Origin: Paramarasmius palmivorus
Lineage: Eukaryota; Basidiomycota; Agaricomycetes; Agaricales; Marasmiaceae
Reading direction: 5' to 3'
DNA: 64,000 bases
Assembly (NCBI GenBank): GCA_037176845.1
Contig: JAYKXP010000129.1
Location: 1 to 64,000, forward strand
In this document: piece after piece, positions 1 through 12,587 of the stretch
Layout of the letters: every line of letters begins with the position of its first letter
Numbering within the stretch: position 1 is the stretch's first letter
Translations under genes and position numbers: made by a program
The notes under the pieces: generated by a model
The model's database searches: none
What the model was told of the DNA's origin: nothing
Seen by the model: only the letters and a program-made list of their open reading frames with translations

Positions 1-1230
1 AATGTTTAGCCGTCCACGCGATGGTGGCTATAGAGCTGCAATTTTGTCCTCAAGTTCCAGCTTTCCTTTACGAAGCAAGTCACTAGAGCCCTTGCTTCCT
101 CATTTGGGCCGGGGGACTTAGTGGCACTGTGGTACCTATGACCACACATCGTTGCTCAGAGCCGACCGAAGTACGAGGGACTCGACGCAAGAATGGAGGC
201 AGCTGGTTCAGACAGGCTACTGACCCTAGCGATGTGGGCACCAGCTCATGACGGTTCAAGAACATCCTTACCTGTATCACAGGACGACAGGAAAGCCTGA
301 GTGGTCTTCCTGGCCTACTATCCCCGCCCGGGTTTAGTGCGAGGGAAGATAGACAAGGGAACAGACCCCCTTTCTCACAAGGACTTTGGAATATCTCTGG
401 GTGCAGTTGTTCCCGGTTTAGAACGCGATACTCAGGGACTTTGAGCCCGAACCTGTCCCACCCTGCGTTTGCTTCCTAATCCACGGTTCAGTCCATTCTT
501 CACACAGGCCAGGTCGTGGAATTTCCGGTGTGTGGGATACTTATGGACCAAACCACTCTGAGATTCATCCCAGTCACCCCTTGCGTCAGGTTTCGTTAAG
601 CGGGCGCACATTACCACGACCGAACGGGTGCTCGCTACTGTGCTGTGCGAGATCAGAGATCTCAGTCTGGGCAGCGACCTGCAATAGTTGGCTTGGGAAG
701 GTTCGAGGCTGGGCAATTTTGGGGAGCCGGCGAGAACACGTGGGGACCCTAACCCAGTTAGTCCAGAAATTCCATATGTATCATATCAGATAAGATTTGA
801 CAGATCTCGGCCTGATTCTTTTCAGACACCATCTGGCGCCAGCTGTCTCCTTACCGAATGTATCCCTAATATACCCTGCTTTAGAGCCTTTTAACTGAAC
901 ATCGACTCAAGGCTCTAACTTTACATACACACCAAACCTCTTAACCCCTCAATATGCCTCAACCGGGCGACGTCCGCTATAGCGAAGGACACCGTCGCCC
1001 AGGCATATCTACACAAGGTTCAGGTCATCCAGGCGTATACAGTATCCCTGAATCGACCAAAGTCAAGATGCCATATCTATGCAACACTCAAAGTATGCGA
1101 TTAACCTGCGTCTTACAATTTCTCTAACTGAAATCCATCTATTAGGACTACGTGCTCTTTAGATCAGGCGCTGAAATGACACAAGGGTGCGTCTAGCCTC
1201 GAATACTTGTTATATTCCTTATCCTGGACA
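1..1230. other. No gene recognised
   Basis: Only short open frames without family motifs or convincing splice chains are visible. The right end leads into the enoyl-CoA hydratase relic, so part of this stretch may be its decayed upstream exons. I see no RNA gene. Confidence 0.4.
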
Positions 1231-1259
1231 TCTGAAACTTTCCTTATAGCTCAATGTGT

Positions 1260-2074
1260 TGAATTCCTACTCTTCCACCAATTGGCTCTTTCTGCTCCGG
1301 TGCCACCTGATAGAGCGGCGCTCAATGTCCGAGATTCAAGTCCGGGAGTTCCCTTGCCAGTATTCGCGAGATTTTCAATGGGGGTATAGACGACCTACCC
1401 ATTCCAACAATAGCGGCAATTGACGGCCCAGCGAGGGAGGTGGTCTTGAGCTTGCCTTGACATGGACTTCCGAATCGCAGGTCAGTGACCCCTGAGTCAC
1501 CGTCGTATCTATATCTAATTCTGCTTTGTCTCTAATCAGCGAACGATGTGAGCAAGAGATCAGCTTCCCGCGGAATGTCCGACTTGGAATCATTCCTGGT
1601 CTGGTGGAAACCCAGCGTGTCTCCTCGCTTATTGGAAATTGACGAAAGCGAAAGAGCTTATCTTCACTGGAAGGGAGCTGACAGCACGTCAAGCTCAAGA
1701 ACTCGGTATTTGCCATCTCATTCATTCATTCAACCGTTCTGATTAACTCCAACCTAGGCCTGGTTGACTATGTCGCCGCTCCTGGGAACAACAGCTTTCC
1801 AACGTGGCACTCGAGCTCGCTGACGAGATGGCTCTGAGTGGTTAGTTTACCCCAAGTCATCTGAGAGATACGTTTTGAATTGATATCGTTCTTCTAGCCC
1901 ACTAGCTCTTCGGGCGGCGAAGGCTGCAGTCTCGAGATCACTTGATTGCCCTCTTGATGTCGCTTTGAAATCATGAACTCGCATGCTACGAGCACACTTC
2001 TAGGAACAAAAGATCGTATGGAAGCTTTGGTTGCTTTTAGGGAGAAGAGGTCACCTGTATTCATAGGAGAGTAG
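1260..2074 (+). pseudogene. Enoyl-CoA hydratase/isomerase (crotonase family) relic
   Basis: Pieces of a crotonase fold appear in the right order but in different frames. They are FCSGA near 1293 (the oxyanion-hole strand), LPIPTIAAIDGPA near 1397, a GGGLELAL block near 1435, VRLGIIPG near 1582, a KELIFTGRELTA block near 1650, ALRAAKAAVSRS near 1903, and LGTKDRMEALVAFREKR ending in SPVFIGE and a stop at 2074. Intact relatives hydrate enoyl-CoA in mitochondrial or peroxisomal beta-oxidation or leucine breakdown. Two in-frame stops follow FCSGA. Several single-base shifts separate the GGGLE block, the IIPG block and the C-terminus. Two GT–AG introns are still visible (about 1479–1540 and 1840–1899). 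The N-terminal exon is not recognisable. The family is secure and the subfamily (AUH-like) is inferred. The copy is non-functional unless the breaks are assembly errors. Confidence 0.8.
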
Positions 2075-2465
2075 TTTTTTCTATTATTATTTGGTATGTA
2101 TGGTCACTGTATAGAATTATGCAGTAGAATTATATGATCCCGACTAATTTTAAAGGATTTTGAAAAGCATTGAACGATTTTGGGACGAAGCACTTTTCCA
2201 TCTTTCGGCCGCAATACCGATGGACCGTGGGGCCAGATGCAGGGAGTATTTCGGCCGATGGGAGTTACGATTAGCCAAATAAGTCCGGTTCGGAGGTAAG
2301 TTTTATCTGATATGATAACCCATGTGGTGTTTTTCTGATCGTCTTATCAGATATACAGCAACCTTGTCACTCATTTTCATGCGATGAAACGGTCGGTAGG
2401 CTTAAACATGCATTCCGCTCTCCAGCTGACGCGAGCCCCGGGCCAGGTTTATTGCTCAAACCATC

Positions 2466-5400
2466 ATGGCAGCCTCACCTCCACCAAAATCCTCACCAGA
2501 AGATATTCTGGCTTTTCGTCCCCCGTCCATGGGACATTCTCGGGTCCCTTTCGTCTCCACAAAAGCTTCGCCCGCCACCCAGCTCTCTCGAGATGACGCT
2601 CAATTGATTCCCGAAGTCGGCGCGTCATGGTTTTTCCCTGTATCACCACCTTCTCATGGATGACGAGTATTCTCGCCTGGGGTATGCTCGACCTCTGGAA
2701 GTTTCCAGATCTTTACCGCTTTGGACGACAAACGAGCAGCCGAGGCGTACGCAGAAAAGATTGTCGAATCCTTCGAAGCGTCGGCAACGCGAGGCTGACG
2801 CGTATAATGAAAGCCTCGACGACGGGACCGCTGTACCGCCGTTTTTCAAGGCCTTTTGGTGGTCGTTACTCGGTCAAAAGGAGGAACGTGCTCATCGCTG
2901 GAGGAAACAAAACGAAACGAAAGTCGCCAAGCCGACGCTATGGCATGCAACGACAACGCTGTTTATTGGTGGTTTGGGCTCGGCGGTGAGCTATTCCGTC
3001 TTCTGGCCGATGTTGGAACAATCACTAGTCCTTTGATCATTAAGGTGATGTGTCTTCTCTCTCTTTTCAGGGGCCATTGTAGATTCCTACTCAATGATTC
3101 ATCAGGCAATTATCCGGTTTGGCAAAGAAATCTCACGCGCAGGTATCAAGGGGTGAAGGTGTTTTACCGCCGATAGGCCCAGGTGGAGGGCTAGCTCTTG
3201 GACTTTGGGCGCGTTCAGATTGCCATCTCGCTTCTGAACGCACAGGCCTACTATCGTGTTATACCACAGGTGTCATTCTACGTGGTGCTCTCATCCACGC
3301 TCTCTTCGCGCGTTCCCCTGAAGGCTCACCTCTAGAGCACGGTTACTGCGACGTGGTTTGACAGCCGGAAGGTTGAACATCAATGATTAGTAACGAGAAC
3401 GTCTCGAGGATCGACTTCTGCATGCCTACTTCCATATGGGGGCGGGGGGAGGGGTTCACATCTCCGTACCAGATGATCATTTGTTTGATCATCTTGTGCA
3501 TCAACTTGGGATAGCAAGCGCTCTTCAGCTTTGCATTCTTCTTGTTATTCAGCCCGCTTCAGGGAAGAATCACCAAGATGCTCTTCCTTTTGAGGTAACG
3601 GTGTTTACTCTGAACGATCAGCGAAACAAGCTAATACCTGATTTCAGGAAACGAAGCATGGTCTGGACGGATCGCAGAATTGGGCTTCTGCAGGAACTGC
3701 TGGTAACATGCGACTGATCAAACTTTTCGCTTGGGAGGTGAAGCTTGAATGACCAATATTATTTAATAGCATCCATACTTATTTCGATGTTAGCTTCCCT
3801 TCTTGGACCGCGTCGAGAAATTCCGTACACAAGAGATGAAGTCAGTCCCAAACCTTTACATTGTTTGATGATACTTATTTCCACTCCCAATGCAGATTCC
3901 TCCGATCACGACTAATGCTACGCTCGGTCAACAACGCCCTGGGTTTTGCACTCCCGACACTGGCGGCCGTCCTTTCATTTATCGTATACGCCATTACAGG
4001 GCATGAGCTAGAGCCGTCAATTATTTTTTCTTCCCTTTCATTGTTCAATCTTCTGAGAACACCTTTGACCTTCCTGCGTGAGTCGACTGGTATCTTCTGC
4101 ATTACTCTCTTCTAAATGTTCTACCAGCGGTTGCACTGAGCTCCATCGCCGATGCGGCAAATGCGTTCAGTCGAGTTCAAGATGTATTCCTTGCGGAGGT
4201 TATGGGCGAAAACATCAAATTCGATCCGGAATTGGATGTCGCTCTGTCGGTGAAAAATGCACACTTCACTTGGGATGCACCTCCACCGTCCAAAATAACA
4301 GCCAAACCTGCTATTCCAACCGTCTCCGCCGCCTCTACTGCCGTAGAAAAAGTCAAGCAAGTGATCAACCGCAAGGCAGATTCCGCAGTCAATTCAGAAA
4401 TCAGCGAGAAGCAACCAGAGACACCGAAAACAGAGGATCGTATATTCAGGCTGAAGAATATCAATCTGTCCATTCCACGCGGTAAAATGTGTGCAATTGT
4501 GGGACCCATTGGCTCAGGGAAGTCCAGTCTATTACAGGGACTAGTCGGCGGTAAGCCTATGGAGTAACTATTTTAGCTGAACGTACCGCTGATAGTCTAC
4601 TTTAGAGATGCATCGGACTGACGGTGAAATTGTCTTTGGCGAACGCGTCGGCTACTGCCCTCAGATACCATGGATTCAGGTTTGATTCTCTCGCACACTG
4701 TAGCAACTTCTCACTTACTGCAACTTCAAAGAGCGCCACTATTCGCGATAACATCACGTTTGGGCAACCCTTTGATGAGGAAAAGTACTGGAAAATCGTC
4801 ACGGATGCATGTCTCCTTCCTGATTTTGAAATGCTTTCGCCGTACGTATCTTCTCATTCTCAGACCTTATTCTGGGCACTGACCTACGCTCAGTGACGGT
4901 GATCTTACTGAGGTTGGCGAAAAAGGTGAATATCTCCTTTCCTTTTCACAGCTACAGCTAAACTTGGTACTAGGTATATCACTGTCTGGCGGACAGAAAC
5001 AGCGCATCAACATCGCTCGTGCTCTCTACTTTGGCAGCAAAATCACCCTCTTCGACGATCCACTGTCTGCTCTGGATGCCCATGTAGCCAAGGACGTATT
5101 CGAGAACGTCATGCAGGGAGCGCTGGCAGGCACGACCCGTATCATCGTCACCCATGCTCTGCATTTCCTACCTCACATGGACTACATCGTTACGCTCAAT
5201 GATGGTGCGATCGTCGAAGAAGGAACATATTCTGAACTGATGGCTAAAGGCGGTGCTTTCGCACGATTCATCGAGGAATTCGGTAGCACTGAGTCCCAAG
5301 AAGAATCTGCGGATAAAAGGTCACCGGAGAAGAAGACGGAGGACAACCCTGCGGTGCGCGGAGAAAAGAAGAGAGATACCACCTCGAAGAAACTCATGCA

Positions 5401-8144
5401 AACCGAGGATCGCAATGTGGGGTCCGTCAGTTTCAGCAGTTCGTGAATTCATATTCTTGTGTCTCCAACATGGCTTAATTCCATGATCCAGCGTACATGA
5501 ACTTCTTCCGTGCTGGACGCCTGCCATTCACCTTCCCATTATTCGTAATCGCCGTGTTATTCTTCCAAGGTTCCAGTGTTCTCAGTCCTTATTGGTGAGC
5601 ATAGCTGTCGTTATCATTAACGTATTCAGTCATTGACTCTACTCAGGCTAGTGTGGTGGCAAGAAGAGTATGTTGGCCTCTCAAGGGAGCCGGTCTGAAG
5701 CTCACAGATTAACAGGACTTTTGATATGGCTAAGGGTATATATGTGAGTCCTCATGCAGGGATCCAAGAGCTACTCTCACGGATTTTGATGTAGATGACG
5801 ATCTACGCCGTGTTGGGTTTTTCACAAGTGAGATCGTCTTTTCAGCCGTAGCGAAATGTCGTATTCTGATATCCATAGGCGTTTGGTCTCTTTTCGATGG
5901 GCGCTGTCTTTGCGTTGTTCACTTTCAACGCCTCGCGGTCCCTGCATCGAGTGCGTATATTCCTGTGCACCTGGACTTCGATTAACACCGTGTTGATTAG
6001 AACGCACTGACGCGAGTAATGCACGCCCCAGTCTCCTTTTTTGAGTGAGTTTGTGTCATCATGAACTAGACTTTTTACTGAATAATAACCACCAAACACT
6101 AGCACTACTGTTAGTTACTGCATGTTCGGCACATCATTCGTTGTACTGATGATCTTGTAAGCCCCTTGGTCGAATCATGAATCGCTTCAGCAAGGGTATG
6201 TCGGAAACCTGATACCCTGTTCTTCTCATTAACGCGGTCTCCAGACATCGACACGCTAGACAATGTCGTCGGAGAAGCTATGCGCCAATTTCTCGGCACC
6301 ATGGTCCAAGTCGTAGGTTCAATTGTATTGGTTTCGATCATTATACCTTGGTTCCTCATTGCGGTGGCGTTCATCCTGGTTCTGTACTACTGGATCACCA
6401 TATTCTACCGGGCCAGCGCTCGAGAGCTGAAGGTCTGTGTCTATGTTGGCCAATGCAAGATATATACTAAAGCTAGTTCTCCCAGCGCCTAGATGCCGTG
6501 TTACGATCTTCTTTGTATGGTCACTTTTCGGAGTCTATGACTGGTCTTACGACGATACGCGCTTATGGAGAATCCCCGCGTTTCAAGAATGAAAATGCGT
6601 CCAGGACAAACATAGAGAACCGGTGGGTCCACCCTCCAAAGCAATTCGCTACACATTCGTCAACTTTTCATAGGGCCTATTGGTTGAGTGTATCAAATCA
6701 GCGTTGGTTGAGCATTCGATTGGACTTCCTTGGATCTATTATGGTCTTCGCGGTAGCAATCATGGCTGTCGGCACTCGGGCAGACATCTCTCCAGCTCAA
6801 ACCGGTGTTGTGTTGTCATACATGCTGGTTGTTCAACAGGTATGATACGTTCAGTTATTGAGTGTCCGCTATAAACACCTTCGACATTAGGCATTCGGCT
6901 GGGCTGTGCGTCAAAGCGCCGAAGTCGAGAATAACATGAATGCTGTGGAGAGGATCCTTCATTACACAAGTGAAGTCGAGCAGGAGCCGCCCCATGACAT
7001 CCCTGAAAACAAGCCGCCCCCATCTTGGCCTAGTACAGGATCTGTAGAAATGAAGGACGTGGTTGTCAGCTACCGCCCTGGCCTTCCTCCAGTACTCAAG
7101 GGCGTTAGCATGAATATCAATGGTGGAGAGCACATTGGCATTGTTGGACGGACTGGAGCCGGGAAGTCGACCAGTAAGCACCTTCCACCGACTTGACGTT
7201 TAGGATGAATGAAACATGTTTGCAGTCACTATGACTCTATATAGGACCATAGAGTTGCTATCCGGATGCATCAAGGTCGACGGCATTGACATCTCTGAGA
7301 TTGGTCTTCGTGACCTTCGCAGTGCACTTGCAAGTGGGTATAACTCTTGACAACACACACTGTCTTTACTGATGAACATATCAGTCATTCCACAAGAGCC
7401 TACTCTATTCAGTGGTAAGTCATGATCAGGCGGATAGAAATGCTACTAGCAGTACTTAGACTAGTTCCAGGTGACCTGCGGTCCAACCTCGATCCCTTTG
7501 GGCAATACGACGATGCTACGCTGTGGGATGCTCTGAAGCGTTCTTGGCTGGTCGAGAACGTGAAGTCCGACGGTTATTCATCAAGTGCATCGTCGACGAT
7601 CAATGAAGGGTCATCGAGTCGCTTGACCTTGGATAGCCGTATTGAAGAAGGTGGATCCGACCTTTCTGTCGGACAGGTAATGAATCCGTTACTCTGTTTC
7701 TCGTTGTATTTTACTGACTGTCCGGTGAAGCGGTCTTTGGTCAGTTTGGCACGAGCGCTGGTAAAAAATTCCAAGATTATCATCATGGATGAAGCGACCG
7801 GTGAGTCAACCTCTGTTCAGTTCAGGAAAGTAGAAAAACTCAAACCTTCGGTAGCTTCTGTCGACTTTGAGACCGACCGCAATATTCAAGACACTATTCA
7901 GGTCGAGTTTGCGGATCGTACACTCTTATGTATCGCCCACCGCTTGCGTACTATCATCGGGTACGACCGAATTTGCGTCTTGGATGCTGGACAGGTCAAG
8001 GAGTTTGATTCTCCCGAGAACCTCTGGTCAAAAGAAGGCGGTGTGTTCAGAGGAATGTGCGAGAGGTCGGGCATTTCTCTAGCTGATATCAAGATGGCCA
8101 GTGAGCAAAACAAAATTCTGAAGGGGATGCTCAACTTGAACTAG
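2466..8144 (+). CDS. ABCC-type (MRP/Yor1-like) full ABC transporter, frame-broken in its first third
   Basis: This encodes an ATP-driven exporter of the ABCC family, expected in plasma or vacuolar membrane, in the order TMD1-NBD1-TMD2-NBD2. The start is ATG at 2466 ([10 protein letters not shown]). NBD1 has Walker [10 protein letters not shown] (about 4501), signature LSGGQKQRI (about 4982) and Walker [15 protein letters not shown] (about 5041). NBD2 has Walker [10 protein letters not shown] (about 7147), signature LSVGQRS and Walker [13 protein letters not shown], split by an intron after 7800. The intracellular motif [17 protein letters not shown] is spread over small exons at 6040–6250. 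A Lys/Glu-rich linker precedes NBD1 (4270–4440). From about 3860 onward the exons splice cleanly through many short introns. Between 2620 and 3710 the reading frame changes repeatedly: after FSWMT, at GYARPLEVS, at DLYR, at [11 protein letters not shown], at [11 protein letters not shown] and near LLQELL. The family is certain. Whether the gene is expressed depends on those indels. The exported substrate cannot be told from sequence. Confidence 0.9.
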
Positions 8145-10298
8145 AATGTTGACACTCCGTTCAATCTCTACGTACTTAGTTTATTTCTGAGAATAGTTGA
8201 AGTTCATATTGTACAGGATCTTAATAGTTTAAATTCAGCCATCAGGTACTTAGTTACAGAATTTTAGGATTGAAACCGTAGGAGATCTTTGCAGGATGGC
8301 AGAGCGATTAAATCGTTGGCATTGCGAGCGCTAGCGATGTTTGAAGTTGTTTTTGTTTTTGCTTGGCTTCACCTGCAGCAGCACATTGCTCGCACATCTC
8401 CTCTTCCAGTTCAGTTACCCTTTTTCACCTAAGGAATCGAGGAATCGGATCGAGTGATTTGGCCCGGTCCACCGCGTTATACGCCAAGTTTTCACCATAG
8501 TTGGAGGGTATGATACACAAACCAAGGGTTGACTGAGACCGCGAGCTCACTTTTTAAATAGGCAACAGATAAGTTTTATGCATGACTCGGCGAGTCCGTG
8601 GCTAGAGGGGATGTTTCTTTGAGGAGGCAGCTCAGATTGCGATTTCTCGCGGGACGTGCTGTGCGTAATATCTCATCTTCGTGTGTTCTATTATTCATTT
8701 CTCTTGGTGTGTTATTCAGCCAAGAATCAACAGGTAGTCGCTGAGGTATTCGTCGATGGAACTTGGGGAAGATGCAGAGGCAACAACTTGTTAGTCTTGG
8801 CCACTCACCGAGAAGAGCTGCGTATCCTACACCGGTTCCGTTTAGCCAGGACGAACACCTTCCTGATCTCACCATGGCATGGTATCTCGTCTGACCTTGG
8901 ACAGTGCGGGATAGCATATTGCACGCCGTTTATGCTAGAGGTGATGGTCATGTCGAATGGCAGAAGAAAAGCAAGTAAGTTCGCCGTTTCAGGTGCGTAA
9001 GGTTCTATGTTGACGTATGTATATGTATCTAGAGCAGGACCCTACTTGAGAGCGGTAAGGATTACGTTGTCACCGAATATCCACTGAAACTGATACATAT
9101 CAGAGGGATTTCTGCCTCTTGCCTTGGAAGGCTGCTATATCCGAATCTGTTTTCGAAAGTTAAAAGTTCACCCAGGTGTTGCGAAAGTGTTGGCAGAACT
9201 TGGCAGAACTTAGTACAGGTGTCAACCTCAGTCACTTAAAGTGGTGGTAAACATCTTCAGCTCTAAATTTTGCATGTGCCACACCCTGCAGTTGGGAATC
9301 TTTCAATGCTAGCACGAGGTTCCACTTGCTCGTATCAATCCGTGAATTTACTTCTATTTATTACGCTTCTTTGTGCAATATCACTGACTCAGTTACTTGC
9401 GACTATAGGGGCAAAAGGCTGTGTCGGACCATCCCAGCTCCGATTTTCTACTTCGTTAGTGGACTCTAGGGATTTTAGTACGAGTAGTACTACCCGAAAG
9501 TATCCGATATATTCCGGCGGTCCGCCCACTGCTGTAACTTCGCGGGCGCATGCGCAGTAATTCTACCCATTGACAGATTCATCATTCTCCACTCACTCCG
9601 TATGTGGAAAATAATCCGCTCGAAGGAAACAGCATTTGAACGCGGGATTATCCGAAAACCGATCACGCTCCTTGAAAGCCGAGCCGAAACGCTTCAAATC
9701 AGCTCATGTGTGCCGGAAGTGGACTCATCTCCTCTCGTGTCAATTTAACACAGAGTTGAGAGAGGTTTAAATCAACGAGCTATTACATTGAAGGAAACAT
9801 TGAGAGAGATGTCACGTAACCATAGAGTTGATTCATATGCAGATATACAAGCAGACACCAAGGTAAAAACGTAACGCGAGAGGCGAATATTCGGGTAGCT
9901 TGAAGATGCAAGTATATATCCTCTATCGGTCTGCCTTTCCCAAGCGAAGCTATGTCTTGTGATAATGCAGCGTTCAGCCCATCTGTGATATCGTAACCAC
10001 GATAGGTCTAGATCGCTGCCGCGACAATACGCCGGAAAGTGACGGGTCCGGGATTCGGATCTATGACGCAGAAGTTAGACGCCCAAATCCGACGGCGCGC
10101 CGGAATCCCATTAATGCGAAAAGGTCAAAGCGATGCGGTGGCGAATGTGGCGAGAGCCCTATACGTGTACCTTGTCAATAGTCGCAAGTATTTGAGTACA
10201 CAGCATGCAAGTAGATAAGTATATCAGCATTCTAATACAAAGCATTCAGATCGCATTCAAACAAAAAGTCCGTTCATCCTAGCCCCAAGTTCATCACT
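8145..10298. other. Gene-free stretch
   Basis: About 2.1 kb with no family motif, no plausible splice chain and only short open frames on both strands. It holds small local repeats, such as two copies of ggcagaactt near 9192, and AT-rich spacers. It includes the 3' flanks of the ABC transporter (left) and the T5orf172 gene (right). Confidence 0.5.
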
Positions 10299-10884
10299 CT
10301 ATGCCCTCTTAATCACCTCTGCCTCTATCTCCTCGATCAACGGTTTCACGACCTCATCCCAACTCTGTCGATTTGGAATGATAAAAATTTCTCGGTGTCG
10401 GTGTTTGCCTTGCGATACGTTAAGATAAAAGCTTAGCCCATGTAAAAAAACTCACATTGACTACAATAGCCGGTAAACCTTTCGAATCCCATTTCGTCCA
10501 GGCGCTTGTGAACTAAAGATTCTGTGAAAAAATCAAATCCGCTTGACTGTACTTGTATACAGACAACTCACCCACACGGTGGCAACAAGCCACATGCACA
10601 GGATCCTCAACCCAAACCTGGTCCATCCCAAAGCAATTCTTCTTGATCCACTCATCCTGTCTAACCGGTACAGGTCGCTCAGTTCTTCCTATTTTGAATA
10701 GTAGCATCCCGTTCGGATCTTCATTGACAAGTTCGAACCCATAAATCGATCCCGGTGCTTCAGCGGAGGATAACGGTTTTTCGAGGGTGGAAACAACTTT
10801 GGAAACTGTGTTCGGCATGGAGAGCGTCGGCGTCGTGAAGGATGAGTTAGTAAGCGTCACGGTGCGAGAACAGAAGCCTTCCAT
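10299..10884 (-). CDS. T5orf172 / MUG113-type GIY-YIG-like protein
   Basis: This is an intact three-exon gene of 162 residues: exons 10884–10572, 10521–10456 and 10408–10299, with both introns GT–AG. The domain starts at residue 45 with GSIYGFEL, corresponding to the GIY strand, and continues with FKIGRTERPVPVRQDEW (63–79, the YIG strand and its conserved Arg). HRVESLVH (102–109) carries the conserved Glu, and CSQCKHRHREIF (124–135) is the Cys/His signature of this family. Members belong to the GIY-YIG nuclease superfamily; the bacteriophage T5 Orf172 domain is annotated as DNA-binding. Agaricomycetes carry many copies, and their role is unknown. The N-terminus is short compared with many relatives, so an upstream exon may exist around 11020–11230. 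I saw no damage to the domain. Function beyond possible nucleic-acid cleavage or binding is not known. Confidence 0.88.
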
Positions 10885-11301
10885 TCACAGTACACAAACA
10901 ACCGCGCGTAGTCTACCAACCCTCGCCGCGTTTCAAAGATTGGTTGTTAAGGATAATCGATAACACTAACAAGAGCGTCAGTATTGGGTCCTTGAAGGAG
11001 ACAATCGGTAAAGTCTAAACTAACCGAAAAGAGCTACCAGATGTGCATAAATAGCCGTACCAATTTTCTCTCCCATGTTGGTCCCACAGCGAGAGCGGGA
11101 TCGTTGATATTCGGTGTTCAGTAGTAAGGAAGGGATGTGGAGAGTTGTTGGCAGTGGGTGAGAAATCAGTCCAGATGATTGTTTACATTCCCAGAAACGC
11201 ACTGTATTCCTCCTGACGCGGTTCAAGTGTAAGATTTTGCATGCTGCTGATATTATGACGCTGCTAGTCGACCGATGGGACGAGAGGCTGAGAGTGGATT
11301 A
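10885..11301. other. Intergenic; possible extra 5' exon of the T5orf172 gene
   Basis: A minus-strand open stretch at 11020–11226 is rich in Arg and Ser but shows no recognisable domain. It lies where an upstream exon of the T5orf172 gene could be. No other signal is visible. Confidence 0.25.
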
Positions 11302-12398
11302 ATGGCGCTTTCCGTGGGTTTAGATATCTTCGGCGTCCTTCCACTTGGGGCGTACGAGCCCGTGGACGTTCAATTCGCTTTTGGTTTGGCATTCTCAATC
11401 AATGGTACCTTCTGGTCCGCTGCTGGGCGACCTCCATTCAAGCCGGATTGACCACTCCTACCAACACAAGTGAGCTCTCATCTTATGCATAGACGAGTAC
11501 ATCTCTCATACCTCAACAGATGAGCCGTACAATGACTGGCTGGACTTCGTGCTTGCGAAGAAGGATATTCCCTTCGTCATCTCCACAAGCTACGGCGAGG
11601 CAGAACAAATTGGTGCGTGTCGCTTCTCAACTCCTCATTACGATGTGACCTGACAGTATTCCAGTGCCTGAGGATTATGCTCGCAGAGCTTGCGCTAGTT
11701 TCGCGTAACTCGGTTAGCTGCAACTGAACAATAACCTACTTCAGTGATTAACTCACAGCTATGTCTAGGTACTCCATGTTCTTCTCATCTGGAGATGGTG
11801 GTGTCGGCGACGGAAACGAAGATCCTGCCACTCAGCAATGCATTATGAACGACGGCAGGAACATCAAAATTCATGCCTGGCTTCCTGGCTTCCTGCCCAT
11901 AATATGTGCTCATATGTAGTGTTCTTTTGCCGCGGATTGATCAGTATCCAGCGTAACAGCTGTGGCGGAACTATCTTTGTTCCTGAGGTCGCCGTTTTCT
12001 CTGGGGGAGGCTTTAGCGACTATTGGCCTCGGCCAGCTTACCAGGAGAAAGCAGTCTCGGCATTCCTGAAAAAGCCTCCCAAGGACACGTACAAGGACCT
12101 TCTCAATCCGTGAGTGAAATTGCTGGATTTCTATGGGAGCTAATCTGACTTCGAGTACAGGAAAGGAAGGGTAAGTTCAGAACTGCTCGCGCCGTGGAGC
12201 CTCGATAATAATGACTCTTGTCTCCGTTAGGCCTTCCCTGACATCGCTGCCGAAGGGCGCTTCTTTAGGATCTGGTTGAGTGGTATTCCCAGGTCCATTG
12301 GAGGAACTTCTGCTTCTTCGCCTGCATTCGCCGGAATCGTCGCTTTGTTGAACGATGCGAGATTGAAGGCCAAGCGGCCAAACTATCCAGGCGACTGA
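11302..12398 (+). pseudogene. Sedolisin (S53) serine-carboxyl peptidase relic
   Basis: Catalytic-domain blocks of a fungal S53 peptidase (tripeptidyl-peptidase/aorsin type) are in order: DVQFAFGLAF (about 11368), TFWSAAGRPPFKPD, EPYNDWLDFVLAKKDIPFVI followed by STSYGEAEQ (about 11522), FFSSGDGGVGDG (about 11780), FVPEVAVFSGGGFSDYW (about 11968) and the nucleophile motif GGTSAS (about 12306). The S of GGTSAS and the D of the SGDGG oxyanion motif survive. The E…D pair before VQFA is one residue short (EPVD). Breaks include a stop after PPFKPD, frame changes before CGGTIF and around AFPDIA, and a final stop at 12396 that removes the C-terminal calcium-binding region. No signal peptide or pro-domain is visible upstream. 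Relatives are secreted acid proteases. This copy looks dead and doubly truncated. The family is secure, but a broken start makes the 5' limit uncertain. Confidence 0.85.
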
Positions 12399-12587
12399 AG
12401 GATGGGATCCTGGTAAGCTTTTCGTTGGCCGAGTGATGAACGATACTGACAAGAGAACCCCACTGAATAGTCACAGATCTTGGAACACCCAATTTCTTCA
12501 AGTTGAAGGATCTGGTTCTGAAACACTGAGTTGTAGTATCGAGATACCCGAATGTACCACAAACCAAAAAGTGAAAGTTGTATCGTT

